DNA from: Plecoglossus altivelis
Taxonomy: Eukaryota > Chordata > Actinopteri > Osmeriformes > Plecoglossidae
NCBI GenBank assembly: GCA_036571765.1
Contig: BROE01000019.1
Span: forward strand, 124,001-188,000
Reading direction: 5' to 3'
Length of the DNA: 64,000 nucleotides
Translations under genes and position numbers: made by a program
Shown: positions 1 through 12,585 of the stretch, one piece after another
How the letters are laid out: each line of letters starts with the position of its first letter
Numbering within the stretch: position 1 is the stretch's first letter
The notes under the pieces: generated by a model
Told to the model about the DNA's origin: nothing
The model's input: only the letters and a program-made list of their open reading frames with translations
The model's database searches: none

Positions 1-2811
1 TCTAGCATGGCACAAATTTGTGAATATGCGTCTGACACCCGAGTGGAAAAATTTGAACTTTGGCAAATATTCGCAGAAGTGTTAACAAATCAGGGACTCT
101 GCTTTGGTAGTGACGTAGCATGATCTCTGGGACCAGAGCAAAGAACGTTGGCTACTTGAGTGTCTGACACTGTGCCAGCATGAATGAGTTACATTAACCA
201 TTATGAGTTGTCCGAATAGCTAATTGTCAAACAGTTGATGAGCTGTCTGGAGTAAATAAAACCAATCCACTCTCTCAACAACATCCGTATCTGCCATTAC
301 CTAGCAACAATAAGCCAATGAACACACAGAGTAGCAGAGTAGAGCGTTGCAGAGCTGACACCTCTCCCATGCAGACACAAATTCACAGATTCTCGTCTGA
401 ACACACTTTGTCTAGGGCGTCTGACTTCAAAATGTACAGACATCCAACTGGACGTTTAATTGGATGTTTGTACATGGTGTTAACGCAGCAGAAGGCGTCA
501 GACTTGTGAATGCGCAATTTGCGTCGCACCATGTGCACAGCAGCGCCCGTTTTGCGCAGTGCTAATGGTTGATTTGCGCCGCAGGACTGCTAGATGCGCG
601 TTTACAGTGACTTCAGTAGCCACATTCACGCTTTATGTGAGCGCAGCATTAGCCTTACACGGAGCAGACCAGTTAAGATGTCTAAGTTAACTTGGCTACA
701 TAGCTTGAACTAGAATCCAGAAAGACAGTGGTCAGTGGTTCTTGGGCTAATGTTTTAGGCTGTACTGTGTCTTGCTGAGGTGATCAGAAATGACTGTGTT
801 TGATGGTTTGACTATGCTACACATAGTGTTTTGATGCATTCACCTTCTGCCGTCATGCCATAATCCTATTGAAATCATTTTTCTTTGTAGTGCATCAGAA
901 CAGCTATTGTAATGTGTATGGTTAGAACTACTCTGGTTCTTGTCATGTCCTTAAATATCAATTGATTCTGGCCCATTTCCTGTCTTACCATAAACAACCA
1001 CAGATGGTCCCAACAGACCCATCCATTTCAGAAGTACCTAATGCAATTCATGTATCTCTGCAATGACTGTAGCTCTACCATATTCAACTCTGGTTGATTT
1101 TGCTGGTTTTTTAGCTGTTTGTGGGCACACACTCACACACACACACCGGATGTCTCAGGATGAAAAAATTGCATATACTTTATGGCATTTCAAATATGAT
1201 TTATTTATTTTCCTTAAATTCAATGTCAGGAAAAAAAATTCAACAACTAGACTCACCGTGTGTTTAATTGCAAAATGAATTAAAAGTTATAGTTTAGACT
1301 TTGTTGTCACCCACAGTATGTACAGATGTATATGTGCATATGTATTTTATTTATTGTGCAGCTTTTAGCCACAGTATTTACTGCATTGCCAAAATCAGAC
1401 ATTATATACTGTAGGGATTGGGCTTTCACTTCTGTCAAATGGTATTGAAGTACACCATAGGAACAGCTAAATACAGTCAAAGATATTTGTTTCAAAATGT
1501 TACAAACTCAGATGTAATGTAAAAAACTTAACATTTGATGTTTTTGGCTGGGAGCTGTAGTCAAATGTTTTGTCAGTATCAAAGGAGACACACACATCTA
1601 CGTCAATGGAAGTAGAGGGAGATGTGAGGGAATACGTTAAGTGCCCAGCATTGGTGTGTATGGTATGCATTAAGCAGAAGTATGTACACAATACATGAGT
1701 TATGTGCAGATCCAGCACAGGTTTTTAGAAAAACATTTTGATCCAGAATATAATTTGATCCATATATTGAAGGAGGCTTACTTTCATGGTGTCTTCATAA
1801 TCTGCTGAAGAAGGTTGACCACACAGATGGTATCAGATTTGGGCCAAAATCTGAATCATTCATAAAGTGGTGATCTCAAAGAGCCTACATGGTATGTAAT
1901 CCAAAATTATATTTTTTAAAATATCATTGTAATGTTTTAGAAAGTAAAAGGTGTTTCTATACTTTCCAATAATCTTTCTCCCTTCAAATTATTTAATAGT
2001 TATTGTTGGGGTAGGATGAGATGAAACACCAAATGACATACACATTATCCATTAAAATCCTTGTGCTCCTATACAAAAGGAAACATTTGATGCAAGTGTT
2101 TAGGTATACTCCGGCACAGATAATGTCCATCTTTCCAGCACCTTATTTAGGGGGCCTGTTTGTAGGAGACCATTTCAAGATCACAATTGATTTACGTAAT
2201 GTTTTATGTGCAGATATGCATGTGTGCCAGCTCTACAGTATGCAAGAAGTTTTATTTTTAAAATGAAAATAGTGGATTTACTAATATATGTAGCTGTAGA
2301 CTTAAGAATCAGTGTACAGCTTCAGTACAGACTCAATGCAAACCTTCTCTCCCCTTTGATTTTTCTCCAGTCCAACAACTTATTGAGACGAAAGCTCAAG
2401 CAAGGCCATATGCTATCACATAGTGTTAAATTTGTGGAATGTCAAAGATGAATCAATGGAAATCAAATTCAATGTAAAGGTCAGCGGGGAACCTTATTAG
2501 ATAATCTTGTAATGATGAAATTTCTGAGACGAGCCTTTTTCTTTAGGAGAAATCTTGTTATTTGAAATGCATGAAAGGTCTGAGCCAACACAAACTGGTT
2601 GAAATTTAACTAATCATTTTGTGCATGTGCATTGCATACTGCTGCATAGAATTACTAGTTTTAGTGAAGGCAGGGGTTTGCATACGGATCTATATATTTT
2701 TTGGGAACAGAGCACAGCACTGGCTACAGCGGGGGTTGGCATTACTGGTCCTTGGGGGCCACTGTCCTTAAGGTTTTAGATGTTTCCCTGCTTCAGCACA
2801 GGGGTACAGCA
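1..2811. other. unclassified non-coding sequence, window start
   Basis: No exon or recognisable transposon protein was found. The first ~560 bases have several near-repeated phrases such as gcgtctgac, and a CpG-containing patch at about 510-610 that could belong to an unrecognised DNA transposon. A short CA run lies at 1125-1146. About 650-720 resembles 3340-3420 (both contain a variant of gtctaagtt followed by ggctacatagctt or ggttacatagctt), suggesting a dispersed repeat present twice. If doc2b exon 1 lies upstream, this is either intron or 5' flank; that cannot be decided here. Confidence 0.5.
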
Positions 2812-2960
2812 TATATATAATTAAGGTATTAGTATATATATATATATATATATAATATTTATATAACATGTAGATATATATATATACGTTATATATAAGA
2901 TTGATATCTGTATCTATTTATAGAGAGATATCTATAGATAGATATCTACATAGATAGTCA
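2812..2960. repeat. AT-rich microsatellite (TA)n with GATA-like units
   Basis: Runs of TA dinucleotides (for example 2834-2854 and 2874-2886) are followed by degenerate tagatatc units to about 2957. This is a simple-sequence repeat read directly from the sequence. Confidence 0.85.
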
Positions 2961-3599
2961 TTTGTATAATCTGAGCACATTTATCTACAGAGTTGAAGAA
3001 TGGATACACCATAATTGACATAATTGATAAAACAAGGTGCACTGCTCAGTTTAGGCCCTAGTTTATGTCAATTAATCAATGGCTTTTGAAAACAGTGAAA
3101 GTGACATTGTTTGTTAATTCATTTATTTAAATTAATACATTCCTTGGAGATGACGTAAATTTGTGAATTAGTTAATGCTATATATATTGTGTGATAAGGT
3201 CTGCACTAATGTTTTGTAAAAAGGACGGAACAAAAAATGCTTTGCAGGCTAAAATCTACTCGACAGAACTGTCTTTTGACATTCTGTTTCCGTCTCCATG
3301 AAGTAATTTGCAACACATCTTAGTTTATTTTGACTTTTAGCCTGACACAGAGCAAGCTAGTTCAGAAGTCTAAGTTGCCTTGGTTACATAGCTTAACCTA
3401 GAATAAGCCACCTTAATGGAATGGAACTCTCGCTAAAGTAAGCGAGACTTGTTGAAATAAGCCTAGTTTTTCCTAAAACTACATTGATGGAACACCCCTC
3501 TGGGCTGATTTAGTGATGCCATTGACACAATCATTACATTCAGGCCAATGAGTGATACAGTGTTGTCTGAGGGCCCGAAGACCACGAGCATACAATAAA

Positions 3600-4080
3600 G
3601 GTCTACTGAATCTTTTGATGATGTAATACTCTATAGCAACTCTGTAGTTACTTCTCCTACAAGTTCTGTCCAATCTTCCAAAATTTGTCAAACATTATCT
3701 GCAGTCCAAGCCTCACAAAATTTATCAAAGGATTTTTGATATTCAAAACTGTTTGCCCAAAACAGTCAATCAAAATTGCCAACAAAGTAATCAAACAGTA
3801 AGGTAGGTAAATCTTGAGCTATCAACACCAAACTTGATAGGTTGACTCCAAAACCTGTGATGAGGATGTCCAAACAATTTGATGTCATGTGACCACTGGC
3901 CATGGCAACAGGAAGCAAAATGTGTTTTGGCCAATAACTGTTGATTTGTTTGCCTTTATTAAATATTTCCAATATTTCCACAAATGCTGTCACTTGGACT
4001 TTGAAACCGTGAAACCGTTAGCGCAGTACAGCCAATCAAACTCAGCCGCACAGTTTCCAAACACGAAGGTGAGTCGTATA
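3600..4080. repeat. dispersed repeat X, copy 1
   Basis: This block shares an ordered series of phrases with 5030-6010, 12205-12585 and 40440-40770: ctcctacaa near tgtccaatctt, then aaggatttttgatat, then agccaatcaaaatt-like, then atcaacaccaaacttg, then gtcatgtgaccactgg, and finally ttggccaataactgttg followed by atttgttt. No open frame is shared, so it is best described as an old non-coding interspersed or tandem repeat family. I do not have a class for it. Confidence 0.6.
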
Positions 4081-5029
4081 TCATACAATTTTATTGACGT
4101 ATTCACATCTAACCTGCAGCATGCACTCTGAGCTACATGTCAATTTCGTCATGGTTTGCAATGTTGAGGAGGAATCCGCCATTGCTGTCTGCAGCTATGT
4201 TTAGGATTTCTTCGTAAGGATGAATCCACGCCCCAATTTTGCCATGATGAACAAAAAGCCTCAGAAGCAATAACTACAACCCGTTACATCTTTCTATACA
4301 ATGAAGATAAAGGGAAAAACTCCAACTACCATTCAGAATACTGAATTACTCCTAGAATGCTACTGCTACCATTTTTGTCAAATTTTCCCCAGAATTGATT
4401 TCGATCACATTAGCTGTTTCTGTATGTCTTAATTAGTGAGACTCATTGTGTCTGATTTGACCTGGTTGTCACAGTTACAGTACATAAGTAAAAAAATTTC
4501 TTTGGACAAAACAGATATTTTCATGTTTTTAAATGTACAAACTACCTTAAACTGATACTAATAAAATGTAGTCTATACAGTATACCATCCGAATTGTTTA
4601 ACTTCACTTTTGTTCAGAAACAATACAGCCTTAGTTTTATTTAATAGGCTACATCTCATCCAAGTAGGCCAGTTAGCAAGCATACAGCAAGCAGTAATAG
4701 TTCATAACTTACAAACACTTACTTTAGTAGAGTATCCTTTACTTTTGTAGTTATGGTTTCTCTGTGTGGGATTGGTGGTGAGAATAAGCGGTACATATGC
4801 ATAACAAATGAACAAATTAAATTTGAGGATAGCAGAAAACAAGAACAATTTGAGTCCACCAATAACCTTTACTTTAACTATGGAGGCATCTGTAGGATAC
4901 ATGTGGTGACTCTTACATTATACACCCCAAAACATTTTGGACTTGTTTTCAGATATTTTGGCCTGGTTTTGAGCCTCAACTAAAAAGGTTTGTTAGATCT
5001 GACAGCCCTGAAATCAGGTGGGATGTCAT

Positions 5030-6010
5030 TCCAAGCCCTGAGTCAAAGCTTTTCAAGAATGCATATCCTTTCTCATTACAAACAAAAAGGCCTCAAGAAC
5101 CTATACCATAATGGATGTTTCAGTACAATTAAGATAGAAGAAACACGTTTTTTTGCTTCTTCTACAAATGTTGTCCAATCTTCACTTTATTTTTGCCAAC
5201 AGTATCTTCAGACAAAGCTTCACAAATGTTATCACTTGGATCTTTGATTTTTGTAACGGTGAAACTGCACAACATTAGTAAGTACCACACCCAACATGGT
5301 CACTTGAGACCAAAAAGGGGCGTTACAGGTCGCACCCCAATTAAAGTTTTTTAAAGTGATGCCATTTGCCTCCGATTTGCCTGCAAGTTCTGAAATTCAT
5401 TCCATATGATTTGTCTTCACGACGAACAAAAAAGCCTCAAGAACCTGTGAAGATTAAGGAAAAAAACTTTTAGTCCAACCTTTCAAAATTGTTAGGTGTT
5501 ATCGTCAGAGCAACCCTCACAAAAGTTAAAATAGGATACTTGATATTCAACACCATATGTCTGGTACAGCCAATTAAAATTGTCTACAAAAGACACCAAC
5601 CAGGAAGTTGGGTCATACCTTAGCACACCTTTGGTCGATCAACACCAAACTTGGTACATAGATTGGCAGCCCTTTTTTTGAAAATTTCCAATGAATTTGG
5701 TGTCATGTGACCACTGGGAGTGGCCTCAAAAAAAAATTGACCTATAACTGTTGATTTGTTTGACTTTATGAAGTGTTTCCTGTGTCTCATGTTATCTTGG
5801 GCCATCCCCTTTTTGACAGATGATAACATGTTATACCAGACAATTCAATGCGGCCACCATTTTAAATGTATAAAAAAGTTTTGACTTCTACTCCTCCTAC
5901 AAATCAATCTTCACAAAAGTTGGCAAACAAATATCTTCAGACCAAGCCTTAAAACTTATCATTTGGATTTTTGATTATCAAAACCTTTGCCCAGGTGCAT
6001 TCACTCAAAT
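5030..6010. repeat. dispersed repeat X, copies 2a/2b (partly tandem)
   Basis: Phrases of repeat X recur more than once here. Examples are tgttgtccaatcttcac (5169) and caatcttcacaaaagttgg (5908), tatcacttggatctttgat (5229) and tatcatttggatttttgat (5957), and the block with atcaacaccaaacttgg and gtcatgtgaccactggg at 5638-5718. The recurrence suggests two or more degenerate units in the same direction. No coding potential is evident. Confidence 0.55.
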
Positions 6011-6889
6011 TTGTCAGGTAATGACTCACAAGGCTGCACTGGTGTGAGCCTGGCTGTATTTTCCATTTGTCTGTGTTTGTGGTGTGCAAAACTGACGTAA
6101 TTTCAAATAGGAGAGACCAGTGAATGAAACAAAAATAATTTTAGATGATCATTGAAATGTGACAATCAGTCTTGACAATGTCTGGTGCTTAGACTCAATG
6201 GGGAGATTTGGTAATTGAGGGACATATGCCCAAAGCAGCAGCAAGGTAAATCACCCAATGAAGTACAGACACTGGTGGTGGCTGATGGGTTCATGCAGAC
6301 AGGGCATAGATAGGGAGCAGTGCACATAACAGCATCAGCTACAGTGTGAACAAACTAAATGCTCTAGAGAAAATGGGGATTTATTGTATACTTACATTAT
6401 TCACTAATAAATATAACTTTCACTAATCAATAGAATTAGTCATTGGATACTAGTATGTTCTCATGTGAATTTGTTTGCTATTGATGAGAGTAGATTGTGT
6501 CTTATTGTTGGGTTGAATAGATGTTTGAGGTCAGGGAGAAAGCTCGGTGTAAACATTTCTGGTGACAGCAACGCGTAGAATGCCGCATACGATGTCCGTC
6601 TGTGGAGAGATAATATTACCCGAATCATATTTTAAAAGACAGCAGCCAGATGATAGGCTAATGATGAAGGTTTATTGCTGCCTTGTTAGATAGATGTGGC
6701 CAGCTATTTTGAACATCTGATATGACTATTGACTAAGGAAATGGGTGAGCATGCTTGAGGAGTCAATAGCAGAATTGTGTTGGAAATGTTTAGGCCTTAG
6801 CATGCAAAAGTATGGTCTTCCTGACTAAACTTTCACCAGAGTTTCCTTTTCAGTTCTCACATTTCATTCTTATTCCTCTTGTTTCACAG
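6011..6889. other. non-coding sequence upstream of the first visible doc2b exon
   Basis: No gene or recognised repeat was seen. The last part (about 6840-6889) has the pyrimidine-rich run and cacag expected of a 3' splice site, directly before the exon at 6890. Confidence 0.5.
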
Positions 6890-6969
6890 CCACACTGGGA
6901 ACCCTGGATTTCAGTCTGCTGTATGATCAAGAGAACAATGCCCTACACTGCACCATCAACAAAGCAAAG
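6890..6969 (+). CDS. doc2b: doc2b exon, start of C2A domain
   Basis: The exon is preceded by a pyrimidine-rich tract ending in cacag and followed by gtaagg. The reading frame starts with two bases completing an Ala codon and then gives 26 codons, including GTLDFSLLYDQENNALHC and ending TINKAK. This is the first beta-strand region of the C2A domain of Doc2/rabphilin-type proteins, where the GTLDFSLLYDQ motif is characteristic. The downstream intron is phase 0 and runs about 21.9 kb. No start codon is expected, because the N-terminal exon lies elsewhere. Very high match to known vertebrate Doc2b sequence as I remember it; identity was not computed. Confidence 0.9.
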
Positions 6970-7384
6970 GTAAGGTAGATCTTTCAACTGGGCAGCTTTC
7001 AGAGTTGGACGAAGGCACTGGTGTTAGTTCACCAGAGAGTAGTGTAAGTAATGCGGTTGGTCTATAAATGCATAGGCCGACATGATCAACATTCTATTGT
7101 TGGCTGACAATGACCACAACATGGTCACCAGGCAGACGTTTAAACACACAGGAACATTATAACAATGGTATCTGATAGGTCCAGTTATCCAGACAAAATA
7201 TTTATTTTTAATTTATCATCAGGGCACAATCCAAGTTTTGAGAGGCAAGGGCAACTTGTTTGGTAATTAAAATTTCTTCAGTTAGCCCCTTTTTGCTAAC
7301 CCTAAGAACCACGGTCCTGCATAATGTGTGTCACAAAAGGTGGTTAACAAGTAGTTCAATCAGGGGCGGTATTTCCACCTTATG

Positions 7385-7515
7385 TCCAATTGCAAACATG
7401 GACAAAATGAGAGCCACATATTTCATACAGGAGGAGCAGACAGCAATCTTACACATATATCAGGAATACAGACATAATACAGGCAAACAGCAACACATAT
7501 CAAGGGGGGAAATAT
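7385..7515 (+). pseudogene. possible PIF/Harbinger MYB-like protein remnant
   Basis: From the ATG at 7399 the frame reads MDKMRATYFIQEEQTAILHI, then IYQEYRH, and stops at 7515. This opening resembles the N-terminus of the MYB/SANT-like accessory protein of fish Harbinger transposons (an Met, Arg-Ala-x-Tyr-Phe, Glu-Gln, Tyr-x-Glu-Tyr pattern). Only about 39 codons remain. The match is from memory and weak; it could also be chance. Confidence 0.3.
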
Positions 7516-7604
7516 GACACAATATGATATAAATGTGTATGTTACAAGACTTATTGATATCACTGGCCCAGGTACAAGGTGTGACCATAATTAAGTTAAA
7601 TTAT

Positions 7605-7825
7605 GGTAGGGGACTTTTGTTGCTGTATTATTTTTGTTGAAAACCTGGCAGTGGCAAACGATTGTGGGAGCAAATAAAAACAAAAACGAATCTAACTGAT
7701 AAGTGGCAGTAGGCCTACTTGCAGATATTTTAAGGTCAACACGTACAAGACTGAATTGCCAGAGACAGTTTTTGTAGGATATCGGTATACAAAGGGCCTA
7801 TTGAACAGTAACCATGCTTAGGCTC
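7605..7825 (-). repeat. dispersed repeat shared with 44155-44365 (inverted)
   Basis: Read on the minus strand, this block matches 44155-44365 on the plus strand. Shared phrases include aggccctttgtatacc, atatcctacaaaaa, cgtttgccactgccagg and caacaaaaataatac. The partner copy follows a stretch resembling Harbinger 5' sequence, so both may be parts of the same DNA transposon family. Confidence 0.6.
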
Positions 7826-8006
7826 TCCGCATCACCCACTCTATATTTAAAAGTACCCGTAGCGACATAATGCAACGCTGTGCATACAGTCTGGTGGGAC
7901 TGAGTGCAAAAATTCTACATGTTGCGTTGGCAACATACGGGTCAAGGAACAGGCAAAACTTGTAATTCCCTTTGCTGACAATCTATATCTTTCATAAAGA
8001 TACTCA

Positions 8007-8234
8007 TCATAGAGTACCAAAGGGTATAGTTGGTCTATACATTTTCTGTCTCTTCAGAGCGAACACCTCACTATCTGTGAACCAAGCTCCACAGGATTTT
8101 CTGAGAATGGTGATGCCATTATCTTCAAGAATGAATTGGTTAGTGGACGGTGCTTTCATACCGGTTGTTCCAATTAAACCCGCTCCCGACCAGGTTAGGC
8201 GCTCAGCATGAGTTACCTTGGCGATTGATCTCAT
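8007..8234 (-). pseudogene. short open frame, possibly transposase-derived
   Basis: A 75-codon minus-strand frame lies next to a repeat shared with 44 kb. It contains GLIGTTGMKAPSTNQF, slightly like the IG-x-hydrophobic-xxxxxx-IKAPS region of Harbinger transposases, but no catalytic residues can be placed. I do not recognise it with confidence. It probably belongs to the same degraded DNA transposon as 7385-7825. Confidence 0.2.
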
Positions 8235-8334
8235 TATATTGATCTACCGTCTTCACATAGAAAACCCTATGTGAAACCCATAGACTTATATACCTTCTTT
8301 AGAAGGTGCAATTTACCAGAAGGGGTAAAAAGCA

Positions 8335-8811
8335 AAAATATGCAAAATAAATGTATTTAATGTGCACACACAGACCATTACACACTCACTCAGTGTTCCC
8401 TCACACCCCTTCAATCTACTTCCTGAAATCAACTTCTTATGTGCTCGCAAACCTCAAACAATCTCAAAACACAGACTCTCAAAAATACGAAATATCATAA
8501 CACAAAATATTAAAGCTTAAAGTTAACAATGACGTTATTTGACTAGCTAGCAAAGTTTGTTTTTTTTCATAAAGCTTTCAGATGCTAGCTATCAAGATAG
8601 TTATACTAGCTAGTTATACTAGCTATTAAATGGAAGTCAATACAGCCAATCAGAATTGACCTCCAATTGATTTGTTCTGTGGCACATTTTTTTTAACTGA
8701 GATTTAGTGTTTTAAGAACCTGAGTTTTTTAGGTAAGATTGAGAGAGCAGATTGAAGGGGTGTGAGGAAAGGAGACAATGTGAGTGGGTGTGCAGTGGGC
8801 ACCTTGGGAAC
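8335..8811. other. non-coding intron sequence
   Basis: AT-rich sequence. A local tandem duplication, agttatactagct, occurs twice at about 8600-8625. No gene or known repeat was recognised. Confidence 0.5.
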
Positions 8812-8821
8812 TCATACCACA

Positions 8822-9297
8822 ACTTGAACTCACTTCAAGCAAGGACTTCCCTTATGACTTACGGTCATGAACTTTGGGTAATGACCGGAAGAACGAGATC
8901 GCGGATACAAGCGGTCGAAATGAGTTTCCTCCGCAGGGTGGCCGGGCACTCCCTTAGAGATTAGGTGCGGAGCTCGGTCACACGGGAGGAGCTCGGAGTA
9001 GAGCGGCTGCTCCTCCACATTGAGAGGAGCCAGCTGAGGTGGCTTGGGCATCTGTTTCGGATACCTCCTGGATGCCTCCCTCGGGAGGTGTTCCGGGCAT
9101 ATCCTACCAGGAGGCAGCCCCGGGAAAGACCCAGGACACGCTGGAGGGACTATGTCTCGGCTGGCCTGAGAATGCCTCGAGATCCCCCCAGAGGAACTGG
9201 AGGAGGTGTGGGTGGGGAAGGAAATCTGGGCCTCCCTGATCAGACTGCTGCCCCAGTGACCCGGCACCGGATAAGCGGAAGAAAATGGATGGATGGA
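8822..9297 (+). mobile_element. RTE (Rex3-like) LINE copy 1, 5'-truncated with 5' inversion
   Basis: The 3' part of the element runs from about 8851 to a GGAT tail at 9284-9297. It encodes the C-terminal tail of the polyprotein (YGHELWVM, QLRWLGHLF, RGRPRTRWRDYV-type motifs), with several frame breaks. It is flanked by a 10-bp duplication tcataccaca at 8812-8821 and 9298-9307. The first ~30 bases (8822-8852) are an inverted fragment of the element: they match the reverse of the segment encoding LLQVEEFKY found at other copies. That arrangement fits twin priming during target-primed reverse transcription. Assignment to the RTE/Rex3 group rests on the protein and the GATG-type tail. Confidence 0.85.
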
Positions 9298-9307
9298 TCA
9301 TACCACA

Positions 9308-9587
9308 TCAACAAATTAGCGGTGTAACCCTGTAGTGGAGCAGGGAAACATATGGGAGATGTACAATCAGGGAAACAGAAGAAGCAACACAACAAAGACT
9401 CAGATAGGGAGACAAACATTTGAGAGTAAAAAAAAGCTATTTTGATCTTTGAGTGTATGGATGTCTAGTACAAACAACATTCCAAATCAGTCTTTGATCA
9501 ATAAGTCACTGTTACTTGTACCAGGAACCAACTGATTCCAAAACAGCCCTGATTAGAATTTCACTTGAATTTAGTGGCTGTCGTTAG
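9308..9587. other. non-coding intron sequence
   Basis: Nothing recognised between the RTE copy and the L2-like LINE. Confidence 0.5.
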
Positions 9588-12190
9588 TTCAACTTCAAGT
9601 TCAAGTTGTAATTTATTGTCATTCAGCTACATGCGGGGGCATACAGTGGAACAAAATGTCATGCCTCACAAGCCACGGTGCAACAGAAGTACAGACATAC
9701 AACAGTACAGGCAAACAACAAACAATTTAAAATAAATATAACAATTTTCCTATACGTAAACTAAACAGGATACAAACTATACAAACTGTACGAATACTTA
9801 CCGATGTGCATGTGCAAAGAGTATTGTACATCTGCAAGGAATATGAGCATATAAAAATACATATATTACAGAGTCTTTAGTGCAGTTTGTGTACACACAG
9901 CAATGTGTATGGAATGTGAATAGTGCAGTCGGTGATTGACTAGTGCAAGTTTTCCGATAGTCTTAGTTTTTGTGTGGGGAGTCATAGAGACCCGGGAGAG
10001 TTCAGGGCTCTGGGGGAAGAAGCTGTTGATCAGTCTGGCAGAGCGGGCTCTGATGCTCTGGAACCATCTACCTGATGGTAGGAGCTGGAAGAGGCTGTTG
10101 GAGGGGTGGGTGGGGTCCTTAACGATACTATTGGCTTTGCTGGACCATCGTGTGTGGAAAATGTCTAGGATGGAGGGGAGAGGGGCACCGATGATCCTCG
10201 CACCTGTGTTCACTGTCCGCTGGATGGTCTTGCGGTCTGCTGCAGTGCAGCTCCCGTACCAGACAGTGATGCAGCTGGTCAGCACACTCTCAATGGTGCC
10301 CCTGTAGAATGTGGTGAGGATGGGTGGAGGGAGACTTGCTCTCTTCAGCCGGCGGAGAAAGTGTAGGCGCTGATGTGCCTTCTTCGAAAGTGACTTGGTG
10401 TTGGTGGTCCAGGTGAGGTCCTCTGTGATGTGCAACCCCAGGAATTTGGTGCTGTTGACTCTCTCGACAGGCGAGCTGTCGATGGTGGGTGATCCGCGGA
10501 GTTCCTCCTGAAGTCCATCACAACCTCCTTTGTCTTGCTCAAGTTGAGGGACAGGTTGTTAGCCTCACACCATTTCACCAGCTGTGCCACTTCCTCTCTA
10601 TAGTGCGTTTCATCGTTGTTGCTGATGAGACCTACCACTGTTGTGTCATCAGCAAAATTGATGATGTAGTTGGAGCTGAACTTGGCAGTGCATTCGTGGG
10701 TCAGCAGCGTGAAGAGCAGCGGGCTGAGGACACAGCCTTGTGGGGCACCTGTGCTCAGTGTGGAAGTGCTCGAGGTGTTATGGCCGACACGGACTGACTG
10801 AGGTCTTTCGGTTAGAAAGTCCAGAATCCAATTGCAGAGGGAATTTTTCAGGCCCAGTACGTTTATTTTGTTAGTGAGCTGTTGTGGGATTATTGTGTTG
10901 AATGCTGAGCTGAAGTCAATGAACAGCATTCTTACATTCTTACAGTCTTTGTTTTCTAGATGGGTAAGTGCTAGATGGACGGTTGAGGAAATTGCATCGT
11001 CTGTGGAGCGGTTCGGACGGTATGCAAACTGGAGCGGGTCGAGTGTTTCGGGGAGGCTGGTTCTTATGTTCTTCATGACTAGCTTCTCAAAGCACTTCAT
11101 TATGATAGGGGTCAGTGCTATGGGGCGGTAGCCATTCAGACAGGACACAGGTGATTTCTTTGGTACAGGTATGATTGTTGTGGATTTGAGACATGTGGGG
11201 ACGACTGCCTGGGCCAGCGAGGTGTTGAAGATGTCTGTTAGGACATCTGTGAGCTGTACAGCACAGTCTTTCAGTACACGGCCAGGTATATTATCGGGGC
11301 CCGCAGCCTTTCGTGGGTTGATCCTAGATAGGGTCTTCCTTACGTCAGACAGAGACAGACAGAGTGCCTGGTCGTTGGGGGGAGTGGGTAGTTTTTGTGC
11401 TGGTGTGTCTTTCTGCATGTCAAACCGTGAATAAAAGTGGTTGAGTGTGTCTGAGAGGGATATGTCATCATCACAGGCCTGTGGCAGGGGCTTGTAGTCT
11501 GTGATGGTCTGAATGGCTTGCCACAGACTCCGTGTGTCCCTGCTGTCTGTGAAGTGATTGTTGATTTTTTGGCCATGTGACCGTTTAGCATTTTTGATGC
11601 CGCGGGACAGATTGGCTCTTGCTGTTTTGAGGGCTGCTTTATCTCCCGATCTGAAAGCTTCATCTCTGGTCTTTAGCAGCCCACGAACCTCTGCTGTCAA
11701 CCATGGCTTCTGGTTGGCGCGTGTGGTGATGGTCTTTGTGACTGTCTGTCACATCATCTGTGCACTTTTTGATATAAGCAGTCACAGTTTCAGTGTACTC
11801 CTGTAGGTCAGTGTAGTTGTTGTAAGTATCTCCCTCTTTGAACATGTTCCAGTCTGTGTCCTGGAAGCAGTCCTCCAGTGCAGAGGTAGCATTTTCTGGC
11901 CATACCGTGATTTGCTTAAGTATCTGTTTCGCAAGTTTGAGAAGTGGGCTATATGCTGGCATTAGCATAACAGAGATGTGGTCTGAGTACCCGAGGTGGG
12001 GGCGGGGTTCGGCTTTATATGCGTTTCTAACTGTTGTGTAAACAACGTCTAGTGTGTTGTTTCCCCTTGTTGCAAAGTTCACATGTTGGTAGAAACACAG
12101 GAAACACTTAACACTTGTGTGTGAACCATAAGGGTAATTTTCTAAAATGCGGTACTGTTTGATTCCCTGGACCAAGACAATGTCAATGCA
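9588..12190 (-). mobile_element. L2-like LINE copy A, 5'-truncated
   Basis: On the minus strand the copy reads from the C-terminal part of the endonuclease (about 12175), through a linker and reverse transcriptase, to a 3' end at about 9588 made of cttgaa-type short repeats (acaataaattacaacttgaa, read on the minus strand). Such short-repeat tails are usual for the L2/CR1 group. The reading frame is broken at least twice (near 11700 and near 10480), so the copy is inactive. At its 5' edge it abuts repeat X sequence. Confidence 0.88.
9866..12175 (-). pseudogene. L2-like endonuclease/reverse transcriptase, frameshifted
   Basis: Three successive minus-strand frames make one product. The piece 12175-11660 has the end of the endonuclease (HLGYSDHISVMLMPAY, the SDH catalytic motif). 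The piece 11700-10345 holds most of the reverse transcriptase: KAAGPDNIPG, LQFAYRPNRSTDDAI, LFIDFSSAFNTI, GAPQGCVLSPLLF and the catalytic FADDTT. The piece 10435-9866 carries the post-RT region (KKAHQRLHFLRRLKRA, FYRGTIESVLTSCITVWYG). These motifs are diagnostic of L2/CR1-group LINEs of fish. The frame changes mean no full protein can be made. Plus-strand frames in this interval are shadows. Confidence 0.9.
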
Positions 12191-12204
12191 GCCTATGATG
12201 GCAA

Positions 12205-12585
12205 TTTCCGGTTATATAGATTTTCTGCCAATTTGATTTTTATGCGAAAAAAATATATATTTTTGCTACTCCTACAATTTTTGCCCAGTCTTTCCCAAAT
12301 TTCGCAAGGATCATCACCAGAGCAAATTATCTAAAGATTTTTGATATACAACACTGTTTGTCTGATACAGCCAATCAAAATTGGCAACAAAGCAACCAAA
12401 CAGGGAGTTGGGTCATGTCTCAACAAGTCTTTGGTCTATCAATATGAAACTTGGAAGGTGGACTCACAACCGTTTTTTGAGGATGTCGAATTGAGTCAAA
12501 TGATGAGTGGGTGTGGACGCTGGAAGGAAAAAAGTGTTTTGGCCAATAACTGTTGATTTGTTTCCCTTTATTAAGTGTTTCCTGT
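12205..12585. repeat. dispersed repeat X, copy 3
   Basis: Same phrase order as the other copies: ttatatagattttctgcca, ctcctacaatttttgccc, gatttttgatatacaacac, acagccaatcaaaattggc, gggagttgggtcatgtctc and ttggccaataactgttgat. This copy shows the section starting at the ttttctgcca phrase particularly well and matches 40470-40680. Confidence 0.65.

Noticed and set aside
1..6889. First coding exon of doc2b
   Set aside because: I looked for an N-terminal frame that could lead into the exon at 6890 and found none with the expected Munc13-interacting type sequence and a matching 5' splice site.
10489..11434. Plus-strand frames across the 9.6-12.2 kb LINE
   Set aside because: Antisense to the L2-like reverse transcriptase, which carries all catalytic motifs on the minus strand.
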